From Defluviitaleaceae bacterium (lineage in GTDB: Bacteria; Bacillota; Clostridia; Lachnospirales; WQUN01), in assembly GCA_009780585.1 (NCBI GenBank), contig WQZS01000003.1, positions 1 through 64,000 on the forward strand: 64,000 bases of DNA, given 5' to 3'. Position numbers and translations under genes: made by a program. Under the pieces are notes generated by a model. It searched no databases. It was not told the DNA's origin and worked only from the letters and a program-made list of their open reading frames with translations. Positions 1 to 8,153 of the stretch are shown piece by piece (positions within the stretch are counted from its first letter, which is position 1; each line of letters starts with the position of its first letter).

Positions 1-83
1 CGGTGGATATGGATAATGCTTTTCGTCGAGCCTATTATACCAAACACCCGTGAGGAGTTGTTCTGTTCTTACAATAAATATAT

Positions 84-120
84 CCCGCTTCCTTGCGGGT
101 TATGGCGTTTCGCAAACGCC
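84..120. repeat. two small hairpins ahead of the MBL/E1 operon
   Basis: CCCGC/GCGGG (84-88/95-99) and GGCGTTT/AAACGCC (104-110/114-120) form two adjacent perfect stem-loops about 30 bases before the first gene. They could be a terminator of an upstream gene or a 5' leader structure. There is no clear T-run on either strand. Confidence 0.5.
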
Positions 121-150
121 TAAACCAAAAATAGAAAGTGAGGATGTAAA

Positions 151-1218
151 ATGAGTCAAAAAATTACATTTTACCCTGTAGGAAATGCTGATTCCTGCTT
201 GCTAGAATTGTCAAATAACAAAAAAATGCTATTTGATTTTGCTAATTACTACACAGGAAAAGATGATGACAAACGTACCGACCTTGTTAAAGAGTTGAAA
301 AAATGTTCATCATTTGATGTTGTTCAATTTAGTCATGCACATGATGACCATGTAAAAGGTTCAAAAGATTTTTTCTATCTTGACCATGCAAAAAAATATC
401 AAGGTGAAGGTCGTAAGATAATTACAGAATTGTGGGTTTCTTCCGCATTTATCCTTGATACGGATATTGAAAGCGAAGATGTTCGCGTTATTCGTCAAGA
501 GGCACGGCATAGATTAAAAGAGGGTTATGGAATAAAAGTGTTTTCCGAACCTGAATCCTTATCAGATTGGCTTAAAGAAAATGACATTGAGCCAGACGAA
601 AGAAAGGATTTTATTGTTCACGCAGGAACTCTACTTAAATGCACCAATCTTGGAAAAGAGATTGAGATTTTTGTACACGCCCCATTTTCTGCTGATTCAG
701 AAGAAGCAACAGATAAAAATGAGCCGTCTATTGTTTTACAATTAAGGCTTACCAATGACGAACATACGACTAAGATTTTGATGACGGGTGATTCAAAATA
801 TTCAATTTTAGAACACATCGTAGACGTATCAAAAGCCAATGGAAATGAAGAGTATTTACATTGGGATATTTATAAAATCCCGCACCATTGTAGCTACACG
901 GGTCTTGCTTCTGAAAAAGGTGAAACACGAACAACGCCCATTCCGCAAGTGCAAGAATTATTAAAATTAGGGAATGAAGGTGCTGTATTGATTGCCTCTT
1001 GCGACCCGATAACTAGCGACACAAGCCCTCCGCACATTCAGGCAAAACGAGCATATAAACATTATTCTGATAATAAAACACTTTGGGCAACGATGGAATA
1101 TCCTCCAAACACAAAATCCCCAAAGCCGTTAAGGTATGAGATTGATGAATTAGGAATTAGCGAGTTGAAACATTTTGCCAGTCCCGCTATTTCATCACCT
1201 GCACCGAGGGCTGGTTGA
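151..1218 (+). CDS. metallo-beta-lactamase-fold hydrolase linked to the E2-E1-JAB gene
   Basis: A 355-residue soluble protein of the ComEC-type metallo-beta-lactamase (MBL) class. The metal motif HxHxDH is present as HAHDDH at residues 62-67. The later ligands of the fold are suggested by MTGDS (about 211-215) and PHHCS (about 248). The N-terminus reads like the family's first strands (FYPVGNADSCLLEL), and there is no signal peptide or membrane segment. GTGAGGAT lies just before the ATG. Its stop overlaps the start of the next gene (TGATG), so the two are translated as a unit. In known families, MBL proteins recur next to bacterial E1-like genes, and a hydrolase or processing role is inferred only. 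Base composition is AT-rich, unlike the later backbone. Confidence 0.8.
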   Translation: MSQKITFYPVGNADSCLLELSNNKKMLFDFANYYTGKDDDKRTDLVKELKKCSSFDVVQFSHAHDDHVKGSKDFFYLDHAKKYQGEGRKIITELWVSSAFILDTDIESEDVRVIRQEARHRLKEGYGIKVFSEPESLSDWLKENDIEPDERKDFIVHAGTLLKCTNLGKEIEIFVHAPFSADSEEATDKNEPSIVLQLRLTNDEHTTKILMTGDSKYSILEHIVDVSKANGNEEYLHWDIYKIPHHCSYTGLASEKGETRTTPIPQVQELLKLGNEGAVLIASCDPITSDTSPPHIQAKRAYKHYSDNKTLWATMEYPPNTKSPKPLRYEIDELGISELKHFASPAISSPAPRAG

Positions 1219-3431
1219 TGAATGGAAACATACCGCCAGTAAGCAATAAAATAACTACACAAGTGTTGGCACTATTAAAGGGGTCTCCTTATCGTGCAAA
1301 TGTACGAGATATTTATTCTTTCAAAGAACCGTTGGTAGAAGTATTGTTGATTGATTTTGAAGTGGTAGGAATTTGTCAAAATCCTGTGTTTGATATAAAA
1401 CCTATTGAACCAATACGAATTGAAATTTATGAACACAAAAATCCTCGTGTTTTTGTTCTGAGGGAAGATTTTCCGTCTGTTCCTCACCTTATGATTTCCG
1501 AGGATGGAAAAACAAAATTTCTGTGCTATTCTGATGTCGCAGATGAAGAACTACGCCTTCGTATGAACGGGCGATTTCTTATCGAATGTGTAAATAATTG
1601 GTTTGTAAAAACCGCTCGTAATGAATTACACCACCCAGACCAACCGTTGGAACCATTTTTTTTGGGTAACGATGGCGTAATTGTTATAAGAAGAAACTTT
1701 ATAAACAAAAATCGCCCATTCAATAAATTTGAAAAGAAAACGCCAAATTTATTATTACAAGTTGAAGATAGTGCCAAGAATAAGGATGTTCATTGGTATG
1801 CCTCTATATGGTTATGCCTGCCAGCAAGTGCTGATAATATTATCCAAAAACTACCGCACACATTGTCGGAACTCCTTTCAATGTTCGATGATGAAAAAAT
1901 GCTTAAATTTTTTACTGAACAAGTTAATGCACTTTGGAAAATTCGACAAAGTCCAAAAAATTATCAATTTATTTTTAATAATTCTGTCAATGCATTACTC
2001 GATTGCAAGTGCCTAATAGCTCTCTATATTCCATTGTATTCGGCTAATGAAGCTGAAATAAAAAAACAGGATATTCGCGTTTTCAAATTATCTGAGCCGT
2101 TTTCACGATTGTTAGAACTTGTAGGATGGAGATATAATTCTAAGAGCAAAAAACTAGAATCCTTAACAAGTAAAAAAACAATAAATATTCCAATGGAAAT
2201 GCTACAATTCCAATGTGCATTTGAATCAAATTTTGCTCAACAGTTAAATGGCGTTGATAGTGATTATAAAAATTCAAAGATTGTAATTATAGGTGTTGGC
2301 GCATTAGGTTCGCAGATTTTTATTAACTGCATCCGTGCAGGCTTTGGTAAATGGACATTAATTGATAACGATGTAATATGGCCTCATAACTTAGCTCGAC
2401 ATTCACTCGGTCAAAACGCACTTGGAAACTCCAAAGCACACGAATTGGCAAAATATGCAAAAAATATACTTTTGGATGCAGATGTTACGTCTATTGCTGA
2501 TAATATTTTTGTTAAAAATAATGCTGAAATAACCACAGCTTTTCATGAAGCGAAAATTATCTTGGATGTGTCAACTTCCATCGCTGCCGAACGTGTAATC
2601 GCTTTAGATATTAAAAGTGCGGCTCGAAGAATTTCGACTTTCTTAAATCAGGCAGGAACATTTTTAACAATGCTTGTTGAGGATGTTGAGCGCAACGTAA
2701 CACTCGATTTTTTAGAAATGCAAAGTTACAAAATTTTGTGTACTACAGAAGAGTACAGTAGCTATTTCGATTCATCCGATTCTTTGGCGTACTCTGCATC
2801 TTGCAGAGATATAACGAGTAATATATCGCAAGACGTAGTTGCATTAAGTGCGGCAATCACCAGTAGCGAAATAAAAAAGTGTAGCACTTCAAATGATGCT
2901 TGTATTTCAATTTGGCAAATCACAAACGATGGAATAACTAAACGGCTATATCCCGCTGAAACGTGGATGACGGCAAACATTGATGATTGGGATATTTTCA
3001 TAAATAATTCTCTGGTCGAGGAAATGATGGCTAAGAGGTCGGAGCGCATCCCAAATGAAACGGGTGGGGTTTTAGTTGGAAATTGTGATTCATTGAGAAA
3101 CAGGCTTTATATTGTTGACATGATATTTTCGCCAAGTGACAGTATCGAATCGCCAAATTCATTCATTCGTGGTTCGGATTCATTGCCGGAAAAAATGGTG
3201 GAAATTTCTAACCGAACACATGATAGCTTATACTATGTTGGTGAATGGCATAGCCACCCGAATAGCAATACTTCAATGAGTAATGACGACAAAATTTTAT
3301 TAAATGTGGTTACAGAGTGGTGTGCGGTTGATTGCGGAATCGGATGTATAATTATCGCGGGGGATAACAATACCTGCTCGATTCACATAAAGATACATTC
3401 AAGCGAACGTGTCTTTTCAAAATCATTATAA
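1218..3431 (+). CDS. E2-E1-JAB triple fusion, ubiquitin-like conjugation/deconjugation enzyme
   Basis: A 737-residue protein joining three activities of ubiquitin-type systems. Residues about 30-150 resemble prokaryotic E2 domains, with candidate catalytic Cys103 (KFLCYSD) after a VPHL segment. Residues about 350-560 are a ThiF/UBA-type E1: an adenylate-binding loop GVGALGS near 360, then LIDNDVIWPHNLARH, and a candidate thioester Cys529 (SASCRD). Residues about 595-737 are a JAB/MPN+ isopeptidase with the full JAMM set: Glu614 (NETGG), His678, His680 and Asp691 (HSH-x10-D). The E1-E2-JAB combination is known from bacterial antiphage modules (CBASS Cap2/Cap3, Bil, Bub), usually as separate proteins. 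No Ubl or nucleotide cyclase is visible here. A TTG at 1215 is an alternative start; I prefer the ATG at 1218 overlapping the MBL stop. Domain calls are strong for E1 and JAB, moderate for E2. Confidence 0.85.
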   Translation: MNGNIPPVSNKITTQVLALLKGSPYRANVRDIYSFKEPLVEVLLIDFEVVGICQNPVFDIKPIEPIRIEIYEHKNPRVFVLREDFPSVPHLMISEDGKTKFLCYSDVADEELRLRMNGRFLIECVNNWFVKTARNELHHPDQPLEPFFLGNDGVIVIRRNFINKNRPFNKFEKKTPNLLLQVEDSAKNKDVHWYASIWLCLPASADNIIQKLPHTLSELLSMFDDEKMLKFFTEQVNALWKIRQSPKNYQFIFNNSVNALLDCKCLIALYIPLYSANEAEIKKQDIRVFKLSEPFSRLLELVGWRYNSKSKKLESLTSKKTINIPMEMLQFQCAFESNFAQQLNGVDSDYKNSKIVIIGVGALGSQIFINCIRAGFGKWTLIDNDVIWPHNLARHSLGQNALGNSKAHELAKYAKNILLDADVTSIADNIFVKNNAEITTAFHEAKIILDVSTSIAAERVIALDIKSAARRISTFLNQAGTFLTMLVEDVERNVTLDFLEMQSYKILCTTEEYSSYFDSSDSLAYSASCRDITSNISQDVVALSAAITSSEIKKCSTSNDACISIWQITNDGITKRLYPAETWMTANIDDWDIFINNSLVEEMMAKRSERIPNETGGVLVGNCDSLRNRLYIVDMIFSPSDSIESPNSFIRGSDSLPEKMVEISNRTHDSLYYVGEWHSHPNSNTSMSNDDKILLNVVTEWCAVDCGIGCIIIAGDNNTCSIHIKIHSSERVFSKSL

Positions 3432-3616
3432 ACATACAGGCAGGTAACGGGTACTTCTGCAGGAAGAACGATAAGTACGCCGAATCCCAAGTCGCTGATG
3501 TGCTTGAGTTGGCTAATTTTCCGAAAGACGATTTTACAGTCAATGATATTGAAAAGCGCGAAGCTGATTTTATTCAGCGGATTATGGTTTTTTTTGAAGC
3601 GCAGGGCGTGTGTTGA
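3422..3616 (+). pseudogene. remnant reading frame downstream of the E1-JAB gene
   Basis: After the E1-JAB stop a different frame stays open and reads like protein: about 59 residues beginning QAGNGYFCRKNDKYAES and ending FFEAQGVC, with stop at 3614-3616. No start codon or ribosome site precedes it, so it looks like the 3' end of a gene whose front was replaced when the upstream operon arrived. I do not recognise the family. Confidence 0.4.
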
Positions 3617-3701
3617 CCGCAATTATTTTAACCGCAAGCGCAATAATTATTGACGAATAACATTATCGCCGAATATGGCTTTTCGTTAATTTGCAAGCAA
3701 T

Positions 3702-3819
3702 GCCTCGGTATATACCGAGGCACCATTTTTCCGATTCAGCCGATGGCTGAACGGAAAAATTTTGCTTGTTGGTGCTACGCCCCAAGCCCCACAGGGAGCG
3801 CGCGATGCGCGCTCCCTGT
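3702..3819. repeat. cluster of three strong palindromes
   Basis: Three perfect or near-perfect hairpins stand in a row with no gene between 3617 and 3880: GCCTCGGTAT/ATACCGAGGC (3702-3721), TTTTTCCG+TTCAGCC paired with GGCTGAA+CGGAAAAA (3726-3759), and ACAGGGAGCGCGC/GCGCGCTCCCTGT (3791-3819). They sit at the boundary between the AT-rich operon and mobilization debris. They may be ends of small non-autonomous elements or terminators. Confidence 0.6.
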
Positions 3820-3880
3820 AAGCCGGCTTCGCCGTCTGCTTTTGCTTATACCGTGGGCGATATAAGTTCGCCTTCGGCGG

Positions 3881-4180
3881 TTAAAGTTCGTGCGTGGTGC
3901 TTCGTCGGCGTGGGTGGTCGGAGGCATGGTCGGCGGTGCGCTCGTTGGCATTGCCCGTAGCGTTCTTGTCGATGCCGAGGATGCGTTCGCAGTTGCCTTT
4001 TGCGACTGCCAGTTCACGGCTTTGGTCGCGGAGGGCGTAGTAATTTTTGTACAGCTTTTTCTTCTGTGCTTCGAGGGTAGCCCATTCTTGTTTCAGCGCG
4101 GAAATTTTCGGTAGCGGCTTGTTTTTGCCGTAACCCAAACTGTTAAAAGTACCATATTTGTAGTACATAAGTGCGCCCAT
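3881..4180 (-). pseudogene. C-terminal relaxase (mobilization protein) fragment
   Basis: A 99-residue frame with a charged helical stretch (ALKQEWATLEAQKKKLYKNY, then ALRDQSRELAVAKGNCERIL). This resembles the C-terminal coiled region of relaxases from clostridial integrative and mobilizable elements, where a similar helix ends the protein. The nuclease part with its metal-binding histidines is missing, so this is a truncated tail. Neighbouring antitoxin/toxin debris fits remains of a mobilizable element. The family assignment rests on pattern memory only. Confidence 0.45.
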
Positions 4181-4185
4181 TAGCG

Positions 4186-4411
4186 TTATTTATCGTCATA
4201 ATGCCCCTTACATGAAATAATAATCAAATCACCTTCGCCGTGAGGTCTATAAACAAGCCTGTCACCTTTTGTTATCATTCTTGAAAAAGTTGGCGTGTTA
4301 TAATGACGCAACTGTTCGGGTTTTCCAATACCCCCAAGCATTCCAGTTACCGTTATTTTTCTGCCAGTCTTTGTACTCCTTATCGGCACGAGTTGTAAAG
4401 TAACGGTTCAT
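4186..4411 (-). pseudogene. frameshifted Txe/YoeB-family toxin
   Basis: The C-terminal half reads as a Txe/YoeB ribosome-dependent mRNA interferase: GGIGKPEQL, then SRMITKGDRLVYRP and the family ending ISCKGHYDDK. The proper start is the ATG at 4411, overlapping the antitoxin stop (ATGA). From there the first residues (MNRYFTTRADKEYKDWQK) run in a different frame from the C-terminal half, and the usual helix between them (KKINxLIKDI) is missing. So a deletion of about 15-20 codons with a +1 shift has killed the gene. Compare the intact homologue at 48238. The antitoxin upstream remains intact. Confidence 0.7.
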
Positions 4412-4680
4412 AATGATTTTTCCATAGCCCGCATTTGTTCCTTGGTATACATCACAACTTCGCCGCGCTCAGCTTGTGCAATAGATTCGTCAAGTTTGGC
4501 AAGATATTCAACATTAGCTTGTTGCTTTGTAGTAAGTTCAAAGGGTACTTTTTGCTCTCGCACCAATGCTTTTAAGCTGGAAATGATATAGGTAGTCATA
4601 TTTAATCCTATTTCTTCCAAGGTTTCCTCTGCGTGCTTTTTCACATTTTCATCTACACGCACAGTTATTGCTCTGGACAT
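4408..4680 (-). CDS. relB: RelB/DinJ-family antitoxin
   Basis: A 90-residue protein with the ribbon-helix-helix N-terminus of RelB/DinJ antitoxins (SRAITVRVDENVKKHAEETL, then EEIGLNMTTYI) and a charged C-terminal tail that would wrap the toxin. AAGGAG lies 8 bases before the ATG at 4680; an in-frame GTG nine bases earlier is too close to the ribosome site. Its stop overlaps the start of the frameshifted toxin at 4411. With the toxin dead, this antitoxin is an orphan, possibly still acting against the related toxin at 48238. From 4690 to 4944 I see no gene. Confidence 0.85.
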   Translation of the reverse strand: MSRAITVRVDENVKKHAEETLEEIGLNMTTYIISSLKALVREQKVPFELTTKQQANVEYLAKLDESIAQAERGEVVMYTKEQMRAMEKSL

Positions 4681-4944
4681 AATAATCACTCCTTATGCAA
4701 TTATTGTACTGCTATATGACGACGCTTGCAATACATAAAATTTTAACATCATTTTGTTTTTCCATATTAATTATTTCACCATTCAAACCAAACCAAGCAA
4801 CGTACAAAAACAAAGCACTCCACTAACGAAAGTATCATAATCCATAATAAAAATCCACCATCCAATTCCGTTTTTATTGAAGCAAAAATAGCCCGTAAAT
4901 CCGTCCCTGTCCTTTGCAACATGTTTTTAACCAACGTACGCTAT

Positions 4945-5116
4945 CCCCGCGGGGTGCGATATGGCTAAGCGCGTCTCACGAAAAACGCGATTTCCGGCGA
5001 AGGGCGGGCTTATGTGCTTGGCGTCGGGCATTTATGACCGACGCAAGCACTTGCCCGACCGAGCCGGAAATCGCGTTTTTCGTGCTAACGCGCGTGCCAT
5101 ATCGCACCCCGCGGGG
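4945..5116. repeat. long hairpin repeat, copy A of the variable-stem family
   Basis: A 172-bp nearly perfect inverted repeat. The outer stem is 21 bp (CCCCGCGGGGTGCG...), then an internal loop (TAAGCGCGTCTC facing GCTAACGCGCGT), a second 21-bp stem (ACGAAAAACGCG...), a second loop (GAAGGGCGGGCTTATGTG facing CACTTGCCCGACCGAG) and an apical stem GTGCTT..CGTCGG/CCGACG..AAGCAC. The loop motifs recur at 38796 and 62853, and the outer loop at 37545, while the stem sequences differ. It lies immediately after the comEC stop. Confidence 0.85.
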
Positions 5117-5145
5117 AGGATCACGTATGTATTACCAAAACACTT

Positions 5146-6984
5146 TCAATAAAAAACAACGGTTATTCCATTCGCTTCTACCGCCTTAGCCAACGCCTCA
5201 GGCAGCGCCCGTTCATTTCCCGGTAAATACAACACCCGCACACGCCCAAGCACCGGTAAAATACGCGCGATATCCTGCGGACGCAGCCAATCCGTTATCA
5301 CCAATGCACAAACGCGGTTAACATTACGCATGTCCAAATAGCGCAGCAATTCACTTTCCCCGCCGCGCCCCGTACCGGATACCGTCACGCTATTATAGTG
5401 GCGATGCACGGTATAATTCCCCAAGGTATCCAGCTCCGTCGTTTGCGGACGCATGGGAAAATCACGCAAATACACGCACAACATTAAAACCGCGATCCCG
5501 AAAAGGAGCAACGGCGCCCTGCGTTTCAATTCCGCGCCGAAGCCGTTCATGACATACACGAAGATCAGCAAAACCGCCAACCCCGCCATCGGGACAAGAA
5601 CGTCCCCGCCGCCCGTACGTACAATGGCGAACGGCAACGCGCCGAAGAAACGGCTGACCCATTCGTAGAGTTGCAATGTATAGAATACCACGCTTCCCGT
5701 TACGGACGCCGCCGGCAGCCACACCAACCCAACCAACCCCGTAACCACACCCATCACCAGTAACGCCACCACAAACGGGATGATGATCACGTTCGCGAAG
5801 ACGGCGTATACCGGTATTTCATAGAAATGGTGCGCGAGTATGATATAGGTGGAAAAGGAAGCCGCCATACTCACCGCCAGGGCATTACGGAATTTTCCGT
5901 ACGCGGGCATCCGTGCCAAGGCAAGCATCCGCTCGATGGGGGCGGTCAGGAGCGCGATGCCGTACACCGCCCCGAAGGAAAGTTGGAACCCCACGTTAAG
6001 GATCAACAGCGGTTCGTACAGGAACAGCGCGGCGCACGCCCACGAAATACCTGTCAGTAAATCGTAATCGCGGTACAAAATCCTTGCGAACACCAACGTC
6101 CCGCCCATCATGACGGCGCGTACCGTCGCCGTCGCCGCGCCCGTCATCAGGCAGTACAAAACCATTATAGCCAGCGTTATCACGCCCGCCTTGCGCGGGT
6201 TGATCAGCTTACCCAATACCGCGTTGACGGCCAGCATCAATACCGTTATGTGCAAACCGGAAATACTCAAGATATGCCGTATCCCCGCCGCACGGTAAAG
6301 CTCCGTTAAATCGCGGTCCATGCCCTCACGGTCACCCAAAACCATCGAGCGGATAATCCCCGCCTCCCTTGGCGGAAGCACCCTGTCATAAACCGAAGCG
6401 GCACGGTCGCGGAAATCCCGTATAACCGTAAAAAAATTACGGTGCGAATCACCGGTAATCACTTCCGTCGGGCGCACGATCGCATCAATTTTTTGCGCCC
6501 GCAAATGAAGGAACGCGTCATACCCCCCGGGGTTAACCGCCCGCGTTAAGGGAACCCATTCTCCCGTCATATGTATCTCCTGCCCGATTGCCACGGTTGG
6601 TAAATGCGGTTGTAAATACGCCATAAACCGCAGGGTTTGCCCTTCGTGATTTACGCGCACGACGGCGCGTTGGTTGCCCGAAGCGGTCAGCCCGCTTGTA
6701 TCCACTACCCTTCCGGCGAAGGTTCTTTCTGTTCCGAATTCCGTATCCCGAATCCTTAATTCCATCCGCCCCGCGCCCCGCCACATCCCCGCCAGCAAAA
6801 AAAGCGCGAAAAAAAATACCGGCCAATACCGGTATCTTTTATAAAGCGCGCCGCATAAGCATACACCCAACAACGCAACCATTACGTACATCGGCGCGGT
6901 AAAAAACGCGGAGTAAATCCCCGTCAAAATACCCGCAACCAGGAACCCCAACGCCCACAAGGCGGGGCGTAAAGTGGGCGCCAT
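5146..6984 (-). CDS. comEC: ComEC/Rec2-type DNA uptake channel with decayed C-terminal MBL domain
   Basis: A 612-residue multi-spanning membrane protein of the ComEC/Rec2 family, the channel passing single-stranded DNA during transformation. The competence-domain signature is clear: EAGIIRSMVLGDREGMD, then AAGIRHILSISGLHITVLML, followed by many hydrophobic helices. Full-length ComEC proteins end in an MBL domain of about 250 residues with HxHxDH. Here only about 110 residues follow the last helix, and the expected motif is replaced by a VITDWLRPQDIARIL-type segment without histidines. The ATG overlaps the preceding GerMN stop (TAATG). With comEA at 10263 it suggests a DNA-uptake machine whose nuclease domain has been lost or is supplied elsewhere. 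Confidence 0.85.
   Translation of the reverse strand: MAPTLRPALWALGFLVAGILTGIYSAFFTAPMYVMVALLGVCLCGALYKRYRYWPVFFFALFLLAGMWRGAGRMELRIRDTEFGTERTFAGRVVDTSGLTASGNQRAVVRVNHEGQTLRFMAYLQPHLPTVAIGQEIHMTGEWVPLTRAVNPGGYDAFLHLRAQKIDAIVRPTEVITGDSHRNFFTVIRDFRDRAASVYDRVLPPREAGIIRSMVLGDREGMDRDLTELYRAAGIRHILSISGLHITVLMLAVNAVLGKLINPRKAGVITLAIMVLYCLMTGAATATVRAVMMGGTLVFARILYRDYDLLTGISWACAALFLYEPLLILNVGFQLSFGAVYGIALLTAPIERMLALARMPAYGKFRNALAVSMAASFSTYIILAHHFYEIPVYAVFANVIIIPFVVALLVMGVVTGLVGLVWLPAASVTGSVVFYTLQLYEWVSRFFGALPFAIVRTGGGDVLVPMAGLAVLLIFVYVMNGFGAELKRRAPLLLFGIAVLMLCVYLRDFPMRPQTTELDTLGNYTVHRHYNSVTVSGTGRGGESELLRYLDMRNVNRVCALVITDWLRPQDIARILPVLGRVRVLYLPGNERALPEALAKAVEANGITVVFY
6739..6773. repeat. heptad repeat tract inside comEC
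   Basis: On the minus strand the bases read as successive heptads GGAATTA AGGATTC GGGATAC GGAATTC GGAACAG. They encode part of the region RIRDTEFGTERTF. The same GGRATTC-type heptads occur near 8133, 17332-17437, 60893 and 61129. Confidence 0.55.
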
Positions 6985-8123
6985 TATTCGTCGTCGTCGC
7001 CGCGCGGCCCTACGGGTACTTCGTCGTCCTCGTCCTCTACATGCGGATCGTATTCCGGTTCTTCGTCCACCAGGGTCATGTCATGCCCGTACACAAAGCC
7101 CAAGTTAAAATCCGTCACCCCGTGGAAGATTTCATGCCGCTGGGAATCTATTAAGAAGAACACCCGCTCCACCCTTGAGGTCCAGTCCGTGTTATCCGTG
7201 GACGTAAGCGTATTGACGATACTTTGCAGCATCAGCCGTGAAATATGCGCGTTGCCGATGAATCGGTTCATGAAATCACCCGAAAAGTCCACGTACAAGC
7301 TCCGCGATTCGGGCTCGTAGTTAATGATGCGTATACGCGTTTCCGGCGGGATGACGCGCATCGCTTTCTCGTTTTCGAGGGAAGGGCCGGCAATGAGGTA
7401 CAGTAGCTTCGTTTCCGCCAGGCGGTGAAGGTCGATATAATCGTCCACGAACGTTTCGGTAATTAACCCTTCACCGTCGGCGCATACGAAATACAGCGTA
7501 ATCACACGCGATGCCATGACGCCCGGCGAAAGGGAGGGATCGTTCGTAACGGTGCTTGCCGTCTCGATCGTAACCGCCGACGGGTCCCACCACCATTCCT
7601 CGTTTTCCTCCTCTGTTTCGTCAACCCAAATCGACAGCCATTTTTCAAAAGGCATCAGCGGTTTGTCGCCTTCGCCGTCCACCCATATCAAAACGCGCTC
7701 CACAAAGGGCAGCTCCGTCAGCGTTAACACCAAACCCGCGCGGAATAACGACTCTTCAAGCGAAGTCATTTCGCGGTATTCCCGCGGGAACGAAATCCCC
7801 ACCAAATCGCCCCGGTACACGACCGAAATCACGCCCAAACCCTCCGGCCAAAGTCCCGTCAACGCGGTATTACGCGGCGGGCTGTAATAATGGTTGATCA
7901 GTGTTTGGACTTGCAAATCACGCGAACTTGACGGGACATTCACCGCCGTACCCTCAAACCGCCCCTCGCCGGGATTAAAGTGGAAAACGCGCAGCCCCCC
8001 GACGGAAACGTTGTTCCCCCGCGTACCCCATATAAAGAAAACCGCCAGCGCGCCCGCCATTATGATAAAAATCATAACCGCGAATATAATCCTGCGTTTG
8101 GGGTTGTTTAAAACCTTTTTCAT
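6984..8123 (-). CDS. GerMN-domain membrane-anchored protein
   Basis: A 379-residue protein with a short basic N-terminus and one transmembrane helix (residues about 11-33), then two GerMN-type modules. These domains occur in the sporulation/germination protein GerM and in extracytoplasmic proteins of spore formers, probably binding peptidoglycan. The visible family pattern is the repeated LYFVCADGEGL.. and LYVDFSGDFMNRF.. segments, each followed by a VNTLT- or TLTELP-like helix. The tail is extremely acidic (about 25 residues rich in Asp/Glu). It lies 17 bases after the sensor kinase and overlaps comEC by one base, so the regulator, kinase, this gene and comEC probably form one transcript. 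Confidence 0.75.
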   Translation of the reverse strand: MKKVLNNPKRRIIFAVMIFIIMAGALAVFFIWGTRGNNVSVGGLRVFHFNPGEGRFEGTAVNVPSSSRDLQVQTLINHYYSPPRNTALTGLWPEGLGVISVVYRGDLVGISFPREYREMTSLEESLFRAGLVLTLTELPFVERVLIWVDGEGDKPLMPFEKWLSIWVDETEEENEEWWWDPSAVTIETASTVTNDPSLSPGVMASRVITLYFVCADGEGLITETFVDDYIDLHRLAETKLLYLIAGPSLENEKAMRVIPPETRIRIINYEPESRSLYVDFSGDFMNRFIGNAHISRLMLQSIVNTLTSTDNTDWTSRVERVFFLIDSQRHEIFHGVTDFNLGFVYGHDMTLVDEEPEYDPHVEDEDDEVPVGPRGDDDE

Positions 8124-8132
8124 CTCTTTGCT

Positions 8133-8153
8133 CCCAATTCCTAATTCCTTCGT
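8133..8153. repeat. GGAATTN heptad tract at a gene junction
   Basis: Minus-strand heptads GGAATTA GGAATTG GGAGCAA overlap the end of the kinase gene and the leader of the GerMN gene. The last heptad supplies a possible ribosome binding site. It belongs to the dispersed heptad family. Confidence 0.4.

Noticed and set aside
1..123. Open frame from the window edge to a stop at 121-123, possibly the end of an upstream gene
   Set aside because: The last third consists of two perfect hairpins and the translation is unconvincing, so it is probably noncoding.
4914..5189. Open frames of 63-91 codons across the hairpin at 4945-5116
   Set aside because: They are a by-product of the GC-rich inverted repeat; no ribosome site or family resemblance.
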